DNA from: Petrosia ficiformis
Taxonomy: Eukaryota; Porifera; Demospongiae; Haplosclerida; Petrosiidae
Direction: 5' to 3'
Length of the DNA stretch: 64,000 nucleotides
Assembly: GCA_947044365.1 (NCBI GenBank)
Contig: OX345646.1
Span: forward strand, 1,057,001 to 1,121,000
Part shown: positions 1 through 10,900 of the stretch, one piece after another
Numbering within the stretch: the first letter of the stretch is position 1
Layout of the letters: every line of letters begins with the position of its first letter
Notes under the pieces: generated by a model
Databases searched by the model: none
The model's input: only the letters and a program-made list of their open reading frames with translations
What the model was told of the DNA's origin: nothing
Position numbers and translations under genes: made by a program

Positions 1-345
1 TAACTAAACTATACTAAATCACAAGTCTATTGTAACTAAACTATAACTAAAACCTCTTTTAGTAAGGTATTGTGACTTTTAGTTAACTAAACTATACTAA
101 ATCACAAGTCTATTGTAACTAAACTATAACTAAAACCTCTTTTAGTAAGGTATTGTGACTTTTAGTTAACTAAACTATAACTAAATCACAAGTCTATTGT
201 AACTAAACTATAACTAGTCTACTGTAATAACTATAACTAACAAAAATGAAAATTGGCCAATAATGAGCACTCTAAACTAAAACTAAAACCATTTTAGTAA
301 GCCTAATATATTTAGTTAATATTATAACTATAACTAAAATTAGAT
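1..345. repeat. 82-bp minisatellite family 'TAACTAAA', copy 1
   Basis: Array of an 82-bp unit built from TTTAGTTAACTAAACTATAA, ACCTCTTTTAGTAAGG and ACAAGTCTATTGTAA blocks, running off the left window edge. The right border (near 340-400) carries AGACACAT and AAAAGTGGTCATTAT, also seen at the ends of other copies. The same array recurs at 17.6, 29.6, 33.2, 36.3, 47.3, 52.1, 55.5, 57.7 and 61.0 kb in both orientations. This suggests a mobile foldback element with an internal tandem array. Confidence 0.85.
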
Positions 346-468
346 AAACCAGACACATATAAATAAAAGTGGTCATTATCGTCATACACTACTAGCTACA
401 CTGATATAATTGATGCACTGGCAAGAATGGTAACATACTTCATCACACCCGTGTCTCATGCATTAACA

Positions 469-663
469 TATAGCCCTAACTTTTCATGGGAAAAATTTTT
501 GCGTTTTGATTCAACGATTTTACGATATAATTTTCATGTTCAACAAAACTACTCACATGTGGTAGGTGTAACCATTATTTTCGCGAATTTAATTTTTGCG
601 GTCCGTCAGTTTTCACGAAAAATGCTAAATATACATGTATAGTCACAAAAATTTAGGGCTATA
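469..663. mobile_element. Small MITE-like element, TATAGCCCTAA termini
   Basis: Terminal inverted repeats TATAGCCCTAA (469-479) and TTAGGGCTATA (653-663) bound 195 bp that reads as open on one strand but resembles no protein. I see no clear target duplication. Confidence 0.55.
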
Positions 664-670
664 CAGTATA

Positions 671-880
671 TGGTCTATATGGGTTGAAGGTGTGGCATAC
701 TATGAATATTAATGAGGCACTGTTATTGGCAGTTAATTGTTGGTCTATATGGGTTGAAGGCATGGCATACTATGAATATTAATGAGGTGCTGTTATTGGC
801 AGTTAATTGTTACTTTATATGGGTTGAAGGCGTGGCATACTATAAATATTAATGAGGTGCTGTTATTGAAAGTTAATTGT
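671..880. repeat. 70-bp tandem repeat, 3 copies
   Basis: Three units of 70 bp starting at 671, 741 and 811 (TGGTCTATATGGGTTGAAGG first), each with GGCATACTATGAATATTAAT. The ATTAATGAGGTGC part resembles the right end of the small element at 18.7-18.8 kb. Confidence 0.85.
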
Positions 881-984
881 TCAGATATTCCAAATGAAGA
901 CTTTTGATAACTGCCTGTAATCGATCCAATATTACATTATTACTGGTAGCAATAACAAATACATAATCAATCTGTTAATCTTGC

Positions 985-1531
985 GAGCCAAACTCCTCCC
1001 CTTTTTGACATCAGACGGCAGGGAGAATCTAGTCAATCGAGTTGACTTTTCTGTCCCAGCTAAGGAATTTGGTCGCAGGTGTTGGTATGAAATTAGACCA
1101 CATGTAAACTGTGAATATCGTTACTACTTGTTAGAAGATGGTGAGTGAAAAGTTTTTAAAAACTGTTATTGTTACTCTTTTGGCTTTTAAAACTACATAT
1201 GATGTTCCTGGAAGATTTAAAAAACGATCATAAATTGCGAGGAATGGAGAGACTTCCCAAACCTGGTCTGTAGGCAAGAGAGTGCATCACTTCCTGTGAA
1301 AAGTCAGCTACTGCTTCTTTCTACATCATCTTCAAAGTAAACACAAATTCTTAGCAAACTCATGTATCATTTGTTCATTAGCTATCTTAGTTTTTAACAT
1401 AGATGTAGAATAAATGATAATAACGATATTCACAGTTTACATGTGGTCTCTTAGCTGGGACAGAAAAGTCAACTCGATTGACCAGACTCCCTCCCCGCTG
1501 TTCATTCTCAAAAAGGGGAGGAGTCTGGCTC
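985..1531. mobile_element. Foldback element with arms over 110 bp
   Basis: Left arm 985-1123 (GAGCCAAACTCCTCCCC ... GTGAATATCGTTA) is the reverse complement of right arm 1421-1531 (TAACGATATTCAC ... GGGGAGGAGTCTGGCTC), with a few indels. The loop is about 300 bp and has no coding potential. This is typical of a non-autonomous foldback/MITE element; no target duplication is evident. Confidence 0.75.
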
Positions 1532-2112
1532 ACGAAACTATCTGTTTGTTTACATACAAGCATTAGATTAAGAGTAGAAAAAAGAATCCTTGATAAGTAA
1601 ATGATTGTTCATGACCTTGCGGTGTCTAAAACCTAACAACATAATTATTATAGTTATAATATATACATAATATATAATTAGTGCATTATATTATATATAT
1701 ATCTATATTATACTTGTTTTTCCACTCTTATACATTTTAAATATATCTATCAGCCCATTTATTTATTTAAAAATATTATCTATCTATCAACATTCCATTC
1801 ATTAATAGTTTAACTTACTGGGGACTGCATGACAGAAGAATCTCTTCAATGCTTGAAACTTTATAATGTTGTCCATTTTAATTTTTTCTCCTTCTAAAAT
1901 TACTTTGTATATTCGTTTAATTAGAACAATTCACTATATCCACATGCTTCAGCAGACAAACCCACTACCTACACAAAGATGATTTTACTGATATGTTAGC
2001 CTTTTTTTTGTTAGGTCTTTCAGTATTGATGAAGTGAGACTCAAAATTCACAATACATAATTTTAACTGTAACACAAGCGAATGATTTATAATAGTAATA
2101 GGTATATTGTAC
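1532..2112. other. AT-rich intergenic stretch
   Basis: No gene, RNA or ordered repeat recognised. It holds AT-rich low-complexity sequence (TATATAATT runs near 1650-1720) up to the left end of the Ginger element. Confidence 0.6.
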
Positions 2113-5100
2113 TGTCACAGAAATTATTGTCCCACTGGACAAAATTTTGCAGCTAAATTTCGTCCGATCGGACAAAATTTAGCCGCAAAACTTTGTCCTA
2201 GGACATTTATGACATGCCAAAAATTGTCCCACCCAGCCAAAAACTATCCTAGGCTAGGATATTTTTGGTTACCAATTTTTGTCCTAGGATAATGTTTTTC
2301 AGCTAAATTTTATCCCAGGAACACACTTTGCAGTTATAATGCTATTTTATCATTCCTGCTCTTGTTCATAAAGAAGGTAAGTTAGTAAAATATAAATCTT
2401 AAAATATGAAATTGTTAAATAAAAATTAATAAAAATAATGAAATTAGCTAACATTTATAACACAGCCATTTAACTCCTTTCTTCAGCATTTCTCCATTAA
2501 CTGTTACACAGATATTCAAGTGATACCATTCTCCACAGCCACTACACTTGATCATGGAAGATGTTGGTGTATGGTTGGGCATCCTACACGAACAATAGAT
2601 TCCTAAGTTGTAATCCTTGAAAAATTTAGCCTTATTTCTCCTCTGTCTTGAGGGAAAGGCAAGGATTTCACCAACTTCAAGACAGTGAATGAGATGTCCC
2701 CTCATGCTTGATTGATTGAAGGTGAATTCTCCAGGCTGTTTTCCATATGCAAGTGCATATGCGAATGCCAATGCAAAGAGACCACAATCATTAGTCCCAA
2801 TCTGTCTCTGTGTAGAAGCACATCTAAAAAATAAGTTATTCATTATGGTTGCACAAGAGATGAATACGGTGCTGCTTACCTGATCATGAGAGATTTTTTG
2901 TCTGTGTGAACCAGGGATGCTATTTGTCCCTCGAGGTATGTTGTGGGCTTAACTGAAAGACTGTCAAAGAGTCGAACTTCCCCAGCAACACAGCCAATAT
3001 TTGAGATAGTAACCCAATGACCACTTCCATTATGTAGGATCTGGATGAATTCTGTTGTCTGGACTGCAAACTGAAGCTTTTGTCCCAGACATGTACATTG
3101 CAGCCCAGCAACATGAGGAAACTTTTGCTTTAATAGCTTTTGTCCCACATCAATTATTCTATCAGAGAGCCATTCTCCATTAGTGACACTGTCTTTTTCA
3201 ACTAGGGTCAGTCCAAGCACCCATTGGTGATGTTTAGGAATACCTGATGGAAGCTTTTTGCAGTAAAGTTTGGAATGATTTGACTTTGTCATTGAGTGAA
3301 TGACAGATACCGGAGTTTGCCCCTCAAAAAAGGAAGGTATAAAGCCTCCATGGGTGATAGGAGTGCTGTAGTGAAGACCATTGCTCAAGTGGACTGTCTC
3401 TGTGTACCAACTCTCCTAGAGTTGAAATAATCATAATAATAAGATTTACACAATAACATTCATAGATGATGGGTTTACCTTAAATGGAGAGGATGAAGAG
3501 GGCTGTTTGTGTTCCTCATGGGGTACATAGACAATGTATGTATTGTTGAGTGTGAGTGAGCTTTCCTGCATGAGAAAACAGCACAATCACAATACAAAGT
3601 CAATGTGAATAAATTATATTTATGCTTACATCATGTGGAGGATTATATGTCTTTGGAAGAAGTGGTGGTGGTAGTGGAGAGATAGAATCTAACTTGGTAC
3701 ATTCCTGTGCAAGATGATCATGGTGCATAGTGATGTATATGTAATGTATAAAATACTTACATATTGTGATAGATCCACAACAGATTCTGATGATAAGGGA
3801 TCATGGTAGAGCTTAAGATGTGCACCATTGACTCTTTTTATGACAATCTCGGCACTCTCTAGGTCACTAAGAGCATAGAATCCTTTACCAAGATCAGCAG
3901 TTATTTCATAAGGACCGAGCCATTGAGGATCAATTTTGCCACCTTTTCGTTTCTTTCTGCGAAAATCTTTCTTTAGTACAGATACTCCCACCTTTAAGGT
4001 TAATATAAAAATGCTCATTATGTCAATATATAAACAAGAACAACTAACATGGAAACATGTAGGGTTTGCATGTTTGATATCATATGTTCTTTTTTGCTTG
4101 TCTTGAGCAGCCAAAATGTTTTCCTTTACTTGCTCAAGCAGATGCAAACGATGATTTGAGAGACTGTCCAATGTGGTCATCTATATTGAAGGTGTTTACA
4201 ATATATATGCCTTCTTGGATGAAGTTATCATGCATGCTTACTTTTGGTTCTTGGATGTAAGCATCTATAAGTTGCCTTCCCTCGTCTTTGTTTGTATCAA
4301 GCTCTACAGGCAATACTGCTTGTCGTCCAAACATGACCTCAAATGGTGAATGCAAAGTAGACTCTTGTCGGGATGTGTTGTATGCAAACACACAGGCATC
4401 AATGTGCTCATCCCAGGCATCCTTTCTTGTGCCAATGAACTTCACCAGCATGTTTTTCATTGTTTGATTCCACCGCTCATCAAGACCATTGGCCTGTGTA
4501 GATTAAAGAATCGGCTATTATAGGAATATGATTCATTACAAACTAAGCTGAAGCAAAACCATTAATTATGTGATACATTGGATTTAATTAACAAGAAGTG
4601 TAAAAGGTAGGCAAAAAGAAAAAAACATAATTAATGTACCTGAGGATGATAAGGAGTAACAAGGTGGCGTTTGATTCCAAGCAGTGACATCATTTCCTTA
4701 TCCAGATCACTTCGAAACTCTCCTCCTTGATCACTGGTCAGTAGTTTTGGCAGACCCATCCGCATGAATATCTGCATGTAATTATACAATAATATATTAG
4801 CATTTGGCTGGGATACAAACTTGTCACCTTTAGCAAAACTGTAGCCACACCATGAGCTTCCTTGGTTGGAAGTGCTACAGCTTCCACCCATTTGGTGAAA
4901 TAATCACTCAGTGTGAGAACAAATCGGTTTCCCAAAGAAGATGGTGGAGAAATAGGTCCCACAAAATCAATACCAACATGATACCAGGGACTGTGAACTG
5001 GAACAGGATGAAGCTCTGCCCTTTCGATGACAAGTTTTCTGTTTACACGCTGACATGCATCACATTTTAATACCTATATACGTGTAAAAAGATTGTAAAT

Positions 5101-5733
5101 GATAATAATTATTATACATCAATTGCAATTAACCCACAATCTGTTTGACATCTCTGATGATTCCTTTCCAGGCAAATCTCTCCTTGATTCTAGCCACGGT
5201 CTTCTTCACTCCCATGTGGCCTGAGGTTGGATCAATGTGGCATGCCAAAGCTATCCTTAGCTGTTCCTTTCTTTCCTGTATATACCTCAACATCTAAAAA
5301 TAGTATGCAGCATGCTATGATTATAATGTCCACTGTTAGATCTGAGTTGCTATACCTGATTATCTTTCGCCTTGTAATAAAGTTCTCCTCCAACAATCGT
5401 GAATTTCTCTGCCTTCTTCCTTATCTGCCTCTTTCTGCTTGCCGTACATTCCTCCGGGTACTTCTTCTTCGTCAAATATAGATAGGCCTGTTCGATAAGA
5501 TCCTCGTCCTTATGCATACTTGATAATAAAATGCTTACTGAATATACCGAGCAGCAGGCTATTATGTCGTACGAAGTGTGAAACTCCATGGTGGGACAGA
5601 AGCAAGCTTTGAAGAGACCGAAACTGCATTGTAGGACAGAAATTCGCATGCGCAGACAATTTTTGGCGGGTGAATTGACGCGAAAATTTGTCCTAGGACA
5701 AATTTTTTCAAGCGGACAAAAATTTTCGTGACA
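2113..5733 (-). mobile_element. Ginger1-type DNA transposon, apparently complete
   Basis: A 3.6-kb element starting TGTCAC (2113) and ending GTGACA (5733). The subterminal parts are related on both sides (TTGTCC, GGACAAA and TGTCCTAGGACA blocks at 2130-2290 and 5600-5725). TGT...ACA ends are typical of Ginger and Gypsy-class elements. Inside is one 11-exon transposase gene on the minus strand. There is no reverse transcriptase, protease-gag or LTR, so it is not a Gypsy retrotransposon. No convincing 4-5 bp target duplication is seen at these exact borders, so the ends may be off by a few bases. Confidence 0.8.
2448..5589 (-). CDS. Ginger1 transposase: H2C2 + DDE integrase + GPY/F + Ulp1 protease + PHD finger
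   Basis: Exons (minus): 5589-5356, 5293-5138, 5073-4828, 4771-4640, 4493-4242, 4180-4049, 3991-3761, 3704-3630, 3565-3479, 3415-2880, 2823-2448. All introns are GT-AG and all joins keep frame, giving 818 residues without a stop. Seen: H-x6-GH and CDAC of the H2C2 finger (exons 2-3); D in GIDFVGPI, D in TSDQGGEF and E in NGLDERWN, forming the DDE triad; WLGPYEI, the GPY/F motif (exon 7); a GHWVTI His with a following Asp (FDSL) and GTNDCGLFA with the catalytic Cys, of a Ulp1/SUMO-type cysteine protease; then a C-x-C...C-x2-C...H-x2-C...C-x2-C PHD finger ending at the stop. Ginger1 transposases are known to carry Gypsy-like integrase plus OTU or Ulp1 domains. All key residues are present, so it may be recently active. 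The start ATG (5589) is the most upstream plausible one inside the element and is not certain. Confidence 0.82.
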
Positions 5734-5744
5734 ATTATACTATT

Positions 5745-6335
5745 TAGAATGTGTAATATAGCTACTATACTATCCTTATATTAAGTAATGACCGAGAAAA
5801 CATTACATAATTATTAATGTTTCTAAATATAGTAACATACAGAGAAAACATACATAATTATTAATGTTTCTAAATATAAAGTAACATACAAAGTAACATT
5901 AAAATGTGTTCCAAATATAGTGTAACATTACATAATTAATATTGATATATAATTATGTTGTAATTATAGTAAAAGGAAAAACATGACATAATCATTAATG
6001 TGTTCTAAATATAGTAACATGGAGAAACATTACATATCACCAATGTGTTCTGAATATAGTAACATGGAAAAACATTACATATCACCTGAATATAGTAACA
6101 TGGAAAAACATTACATAATCATTAATGTGTTCTGAATATAGTAACATGGAGAAACATTACATATCACTAATGTGTTCTGAATATAGTAACATGGAGAAAC
6201 ATTACATAATCATTAATGTGTTCTGAATATAGTAACATGGAAAAACATTACATATCACTAATGTGTTCTGAATATAGTAACATGGAAAAACATTACATAT
6301 CACTAATGTGTTCTGAATATAGTAACACAAGTTAC
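5745..6335. repeat. Minisatellite, unit about 45 bp
   Basis: Imperfect tandem units TAATGTGTTCTGAATATAGT / AACATGGAAAAACATTACAT. A related array (AACATATAGAGTAACATTAC version) lies at 9.95-10.17 kb in an intron. Short reading frames through it are artefacts. Confidence 0.85.
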
Positions 6336-6492
6336 ATGACGTATTTCACAAGACTCTTACATCATTCATTGATATACATGGCCGTACATTTTATCTTCAT
6401 GGACTCAAGAGTACTAGAAGATTTTTAAAAACACGAATAAAAGATTATGGAGTAATTTCTTCAAAAAGAATATTTCCATTTAATTTCGTTGG

Positions 6493-7618
6493 CTATTCGA
6501 TGTTTTCCAATAAAATGAAGTATAGCAACAGCAGTTGCCCATAAGGATAGATTCTTGGTACGAACACTCCTCCATATTTTAATATGTTCATCAACAACTC
6601 ATAACACAGCCCTCTGTTATTCTTCTTAATAATTTCAAGCCTCCATATTGTGACTAGTAAATCTCTTTGAGATGTAACAGCTACATGTTCTAACTTGGTT
6701 ACAAGCTGATCCATAGTTGGAGCATTGGTATATGGAGGTAGAGGAAGCGACTGTAACCACTTTGATTCAACATCATTCATTTCGTACCAAATGACTGGAT
6801 CAGAGGAACATATCAGTTCATTGTCCTCTATGGCTGGAGTGGCAACATGTCGATGAGTGGAACGGTTTTCAATACATTCATAGGCTCGAAAGAAGAACGC
6901 CCTCTTCAGAATTGCAGATTGGAGAGTGAGGTTGTAATTTGAGAAGAAGTTAAGAGCTGAAATGATATGATCTTGAGTAAAATCGAGAGTTGCAATACAT
7001 CTCTGCAAGGGAAGCACTTGTGTCGTAGCATTTCTCATTGCAACTACCTTTGTTGCTGACTGGGAAAGTTTTATTGTTATTCCATGTTTCTTCAGCTTTT
7101 GCAGTACTTGATGATCCGTTAAATCTTTCAGAACAGCCGGTAAGAAAAAGGGTAGAACTACACACGTAAGAATAATACATTTCTTACGTATGTCTGTAAC
7201 GATAAGGTGAGATGGCCAACTACTAAGAAACTCCTTATCAAGAAACTCTTTCCAATCATAAATGCTTTTTCCTTCCCATTCACTTTCAAGAATAATTTTA
7301 AGCTCAGGTAGGCCAATGGGAGAATCTGGAGCAAGCGAATTGCATTTTTTGAACACTTCAATAAGAGTATTAAAACTAGATGGTGAAAGGAATTCTTCAT
7401 GCTTTTTTTCATACTCCTGAATAACAGAGTTTAATGACTGTACTGTATTTTCATCATTCTCAACAGCCTGTGGAAATACTTTGATTAACTCATAGTTTAA
7501 GTAACCAAGATACTTCCTGGTCATAAGGAACATAAGAACACCATCTGGAGTTGTTAGTCTCTGTAGTGCATCTATAAATAAATGTTCTTGAACAGCTTCA
7601 GTGATATATCCTCGACAC
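6493..7618 (-). CDS. Unrecognised protein, 3' terminal exon only
   Basis: An open frame of about 375 codons enters through an acceptor (TTTATTCAG|GTGTCG, exon from 7618) and runs to a stop at 6493. It starts CRGYITEAVQEHLFIDAL and contains KYLGYLNYELIKVF, IGLPELKIILESEWEGKS and a hydrophobic CIILTCVVLPFFLPAVL stretch. There is no signal peptide, and I recognise no catalytic motif. The first in-frame ATG is internal (about 7533), so upstream exons are expected but none could be identified in 7622-7912. It may be a partial or decayed gene; its long uninterrupted frame argues for a real protein. The flavour is that of a lineage-specific family. Confidence 0.6.
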
Positions 7619-7912
7619 CTGAATAAACTACAGTTTCAATCTTTGCAAGTAGTTAATATTGTTCTCCATTTTCCCTTTGCAAAATTACTTGACACCTTTT
7701 GACATTAGTTTAATTAGAACAATTCTCGTTGCTATAATTGTTATTATAAGCAAAAACATAAGTTTGATTCATAATTGATTATAATAAATATTAATAATCA
7801 AAAGTAATTGACTTGGAGTATTTCATTAAGACGTAAGCATGTATCTTTGATAAAAGCATAATATATGTGTGTCTATATTTTATATATACACACTGTTAGT
7901 CATTGTGCAGAT

Positions 7913-10900
7913 CTATTGTACTGTACATTGACTGGCCATTTGATCTGCATATTGTTCAGTTAACACTGTCCTTAGCCTTTCCACTTCACTATGGAGTTTC
8001 TGTACATGTTCTAACTGTTTCTCGGGTCTGATTCCAGTGTCATCACATGAGAATGAGGGTTCAACAGAAAAACCACTCCCTATAGCATAAAGATTATTAC
8101 AAAGTCTGTTCACATTTAACAATGTCCTCAAAATTAGTATGTGATGAATTTATATATAATATAGTGTATAGTTTAATATCATAAGGTCAGGTCTGATTCC
8201 AGTGTCATCACATGAAAATGAGACTTCAACAGACAACTCAGCATAAAGATCTGTTCCCATTCTCACAATGACTTCAAAATTAGGATGTGAGGACTTCATA
8301 TGTAATATAGTGTATAGTTTAATGTCATAAAGGTAATACGTGATTATACTGTAACTCAATAATGAAGCAATGGATTGAAATTTGATATACACAAAAAAAA
8401 GAATGGGAAGAATAATTATATGAAAATGGTACAGGAAATAAAATTGTTGGCAGTGTCTTTGATGAGCTCATATGGCACACCATTGGCCCAAAGACCTTCT
8501 TATTTGGCACTGCACAGTTCTCTCTTTGGGCCAATGGCGCAGTTAATTATGATTATATTGTCACTAACAGCATTAACTCTTAGTTAATTGGCTCAAGATG
8601 TATTCCCAATGGTGCACACACTTGGCCCAAGCTTCAAAACATATCAAAAACTCTGATTGTTGGTCATTCCAAACTAAAGTTACTAATATTTTCTGAGGTC
8701 ATAGTGAATGTAAACTATTACACACCTTTCACTCCTAGTAACAGTGATGTATTAGGATCTTTTCCTTCTAATATTGATGAAGCAAGACTTACAAGAGATT
8801 CAAAATCCTCTACACATGATGTTAACTACAAGAGAATAGAGGAAGTTTGGTTGTATATATACTAGTGTTGTTTTAGTATGATAATAATGACCACTTTTAG
8901 TTATAATTATAGTATGTCTTGTTTCTCAAAGTAAGGAATTAATAAATAGAAGAGTTACTGGTACATGTACATGTACATAAAAGGAGTGCATGAATGTACA
9001 CCATGCAAGAAAAAATGAATTGTAAGAAAAGTTAGAAAACAGAGGAAGTTAAATAGTAGAGCTAAAGGACAACAGGTATATACATGTATATAGGACAGTA
9101 TTCTAGCTAGAGAAAAAGGGGTGCTCACGAATGTATTAATAAGGTTTTTATGGATTTGTGGTTCACTGTTATCAATTGAAATAATTTTGGCGAACAGGTA
9201 ATGCTAAAAGATTTTAGCTTTTGTTTTGCAGAAAAATGTAGTTTTATGTACATGTACATGTAGTAGCCACAATGGCTTAGAAAATTAGCAGCCACAATGG
9301 CTTAGAAAATAAGCAGCCATAATGGCTTAGAAAATAAGCAACCACAATGGCTTAGAAAATGAGCAGCGACAATGGCTTAGAAAATAAGCAGCCATAATGG
9401 CTTAGAAAATAAGCAGCCATGCCACATTGGCTTAGAAAATGAGTAGCCACAATGGCTTAGAAAAGTAACAATCAGCCACAATGGCTTAGAAAATGAGCAG
9501 CCACAATGGCTTAGAAAATAAGTAGCCATACTGGCTGTTCTAGAAAGAATCTGTGTGCAAATCTAGTTTGAGAGCTCTTCACACACGAAGAAATCTTAGC
9601 ATGTACATATTTAGAGAGACCACTGGTATGCAAGTACATGAGAGAATGAAGAGGTGCAGTACATGTAAATGTAGGGAATGCTGATCTACATATACAAGTA
9701 ATCACTCATTACATTTTTGTAATAATATAAATACCTCTTGTGATAGTTTCTGAGTTAATTCAATATTTTGTCCAGGTACAGGGCTAACAGCTCTCGCTAA
9801 CTGCTGATAAAAAATATGTTTATAAATATACCCAAACATGTGATATTTATTATCTGAGCTACATGTACTTACCTCTGACTGTGTTTCTTGTAAACTGAGA
9901 TTTTGATGTACAAGTGACTGATTTTGTGTTACAAGCTGAAAAGTATTATACAATTATTAATGTGTTCTAAATATAGTAACATATAGAGTAACAATACATA
10001 ATTATTAATGTGTTCTAAATATAGTAACATATAGAGTAACATTACATAATTATTAATGTGTTCTAAATATAGTAACATATAGAGTAACATTACATAATTA
10101 AATATAGTAACATATAGAGTAACATTACATAATTATTAATGTGTTCTAAATATAGTAACACAATGTAGATACTTACATCATTCATTGATGATTTGAGTTC
10201 TCCAATAGTACCTTGTTTGATTTGTAATTCATTACTTAATGCAGTGATAGCATCCTATATTGATAGGATGAATGAATGGATGGATGGATGGATGGATGAC
10301 TGGATGGATGGATGGATGGATGGATAGATGGATGGATGGATGGATGGATGGATGACTGGATGGATGGATGGATGGATGGATAGATGGATGGATGGATGGA
10401 TGGATGGATGGATGGATGGATGGATGGATGGATGGATGGATGGACGGATGGATGACTAGATGGATGAATGGATGGATGGATGACTAGATGGATTAATGGA
10501 TGGATGGATGGATGGATGGATGGACGGATGGATGACTAGATGGATTAATGGATGGATGGATGGATGGATGGATGACTAGATGGATGACTGGTCAGACAAA
10601 TAGATGGAGGAAAGAATATATGAATAAATAGATATAGTGAATGGAAAAATAGATGGATGGATTGATGGATGACTGGATGGATGACAGGTCAGACAAATAG
10701 ATGGACTAATGCATGGATACATAGACGTACAAATAAATATAGTGAATAGAGAGATAGGTTAATGGATAGATACCACTGAGACTCACCGAGTTTTTAATTA
10801 ATTGTAGTTCAAGTATTTTATTTCTTTTAACTACATTCTTATGTTGTTCTTTTAATTTAGCAGTTGCATCTAAGAATCTTTGTCGATGTCTTTCTCTCAT

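Noticed and set aside
427..642. 71-codon open frame
   Set aside because: Contained within a small inverted-repeat element with TATAGCCCTAA ends; no protein similarity evident.
2113..5733. Gypsy retrotransposon or Maverick/Polinton
   Set aside because: Integrase similarity is strong, but there is no reverse transcriptase, RNase H, gag, LTR, polymerase B or packaging ATPase; integrase plus Ulp1 plus PHD between short inverted ends fits Ginger1.
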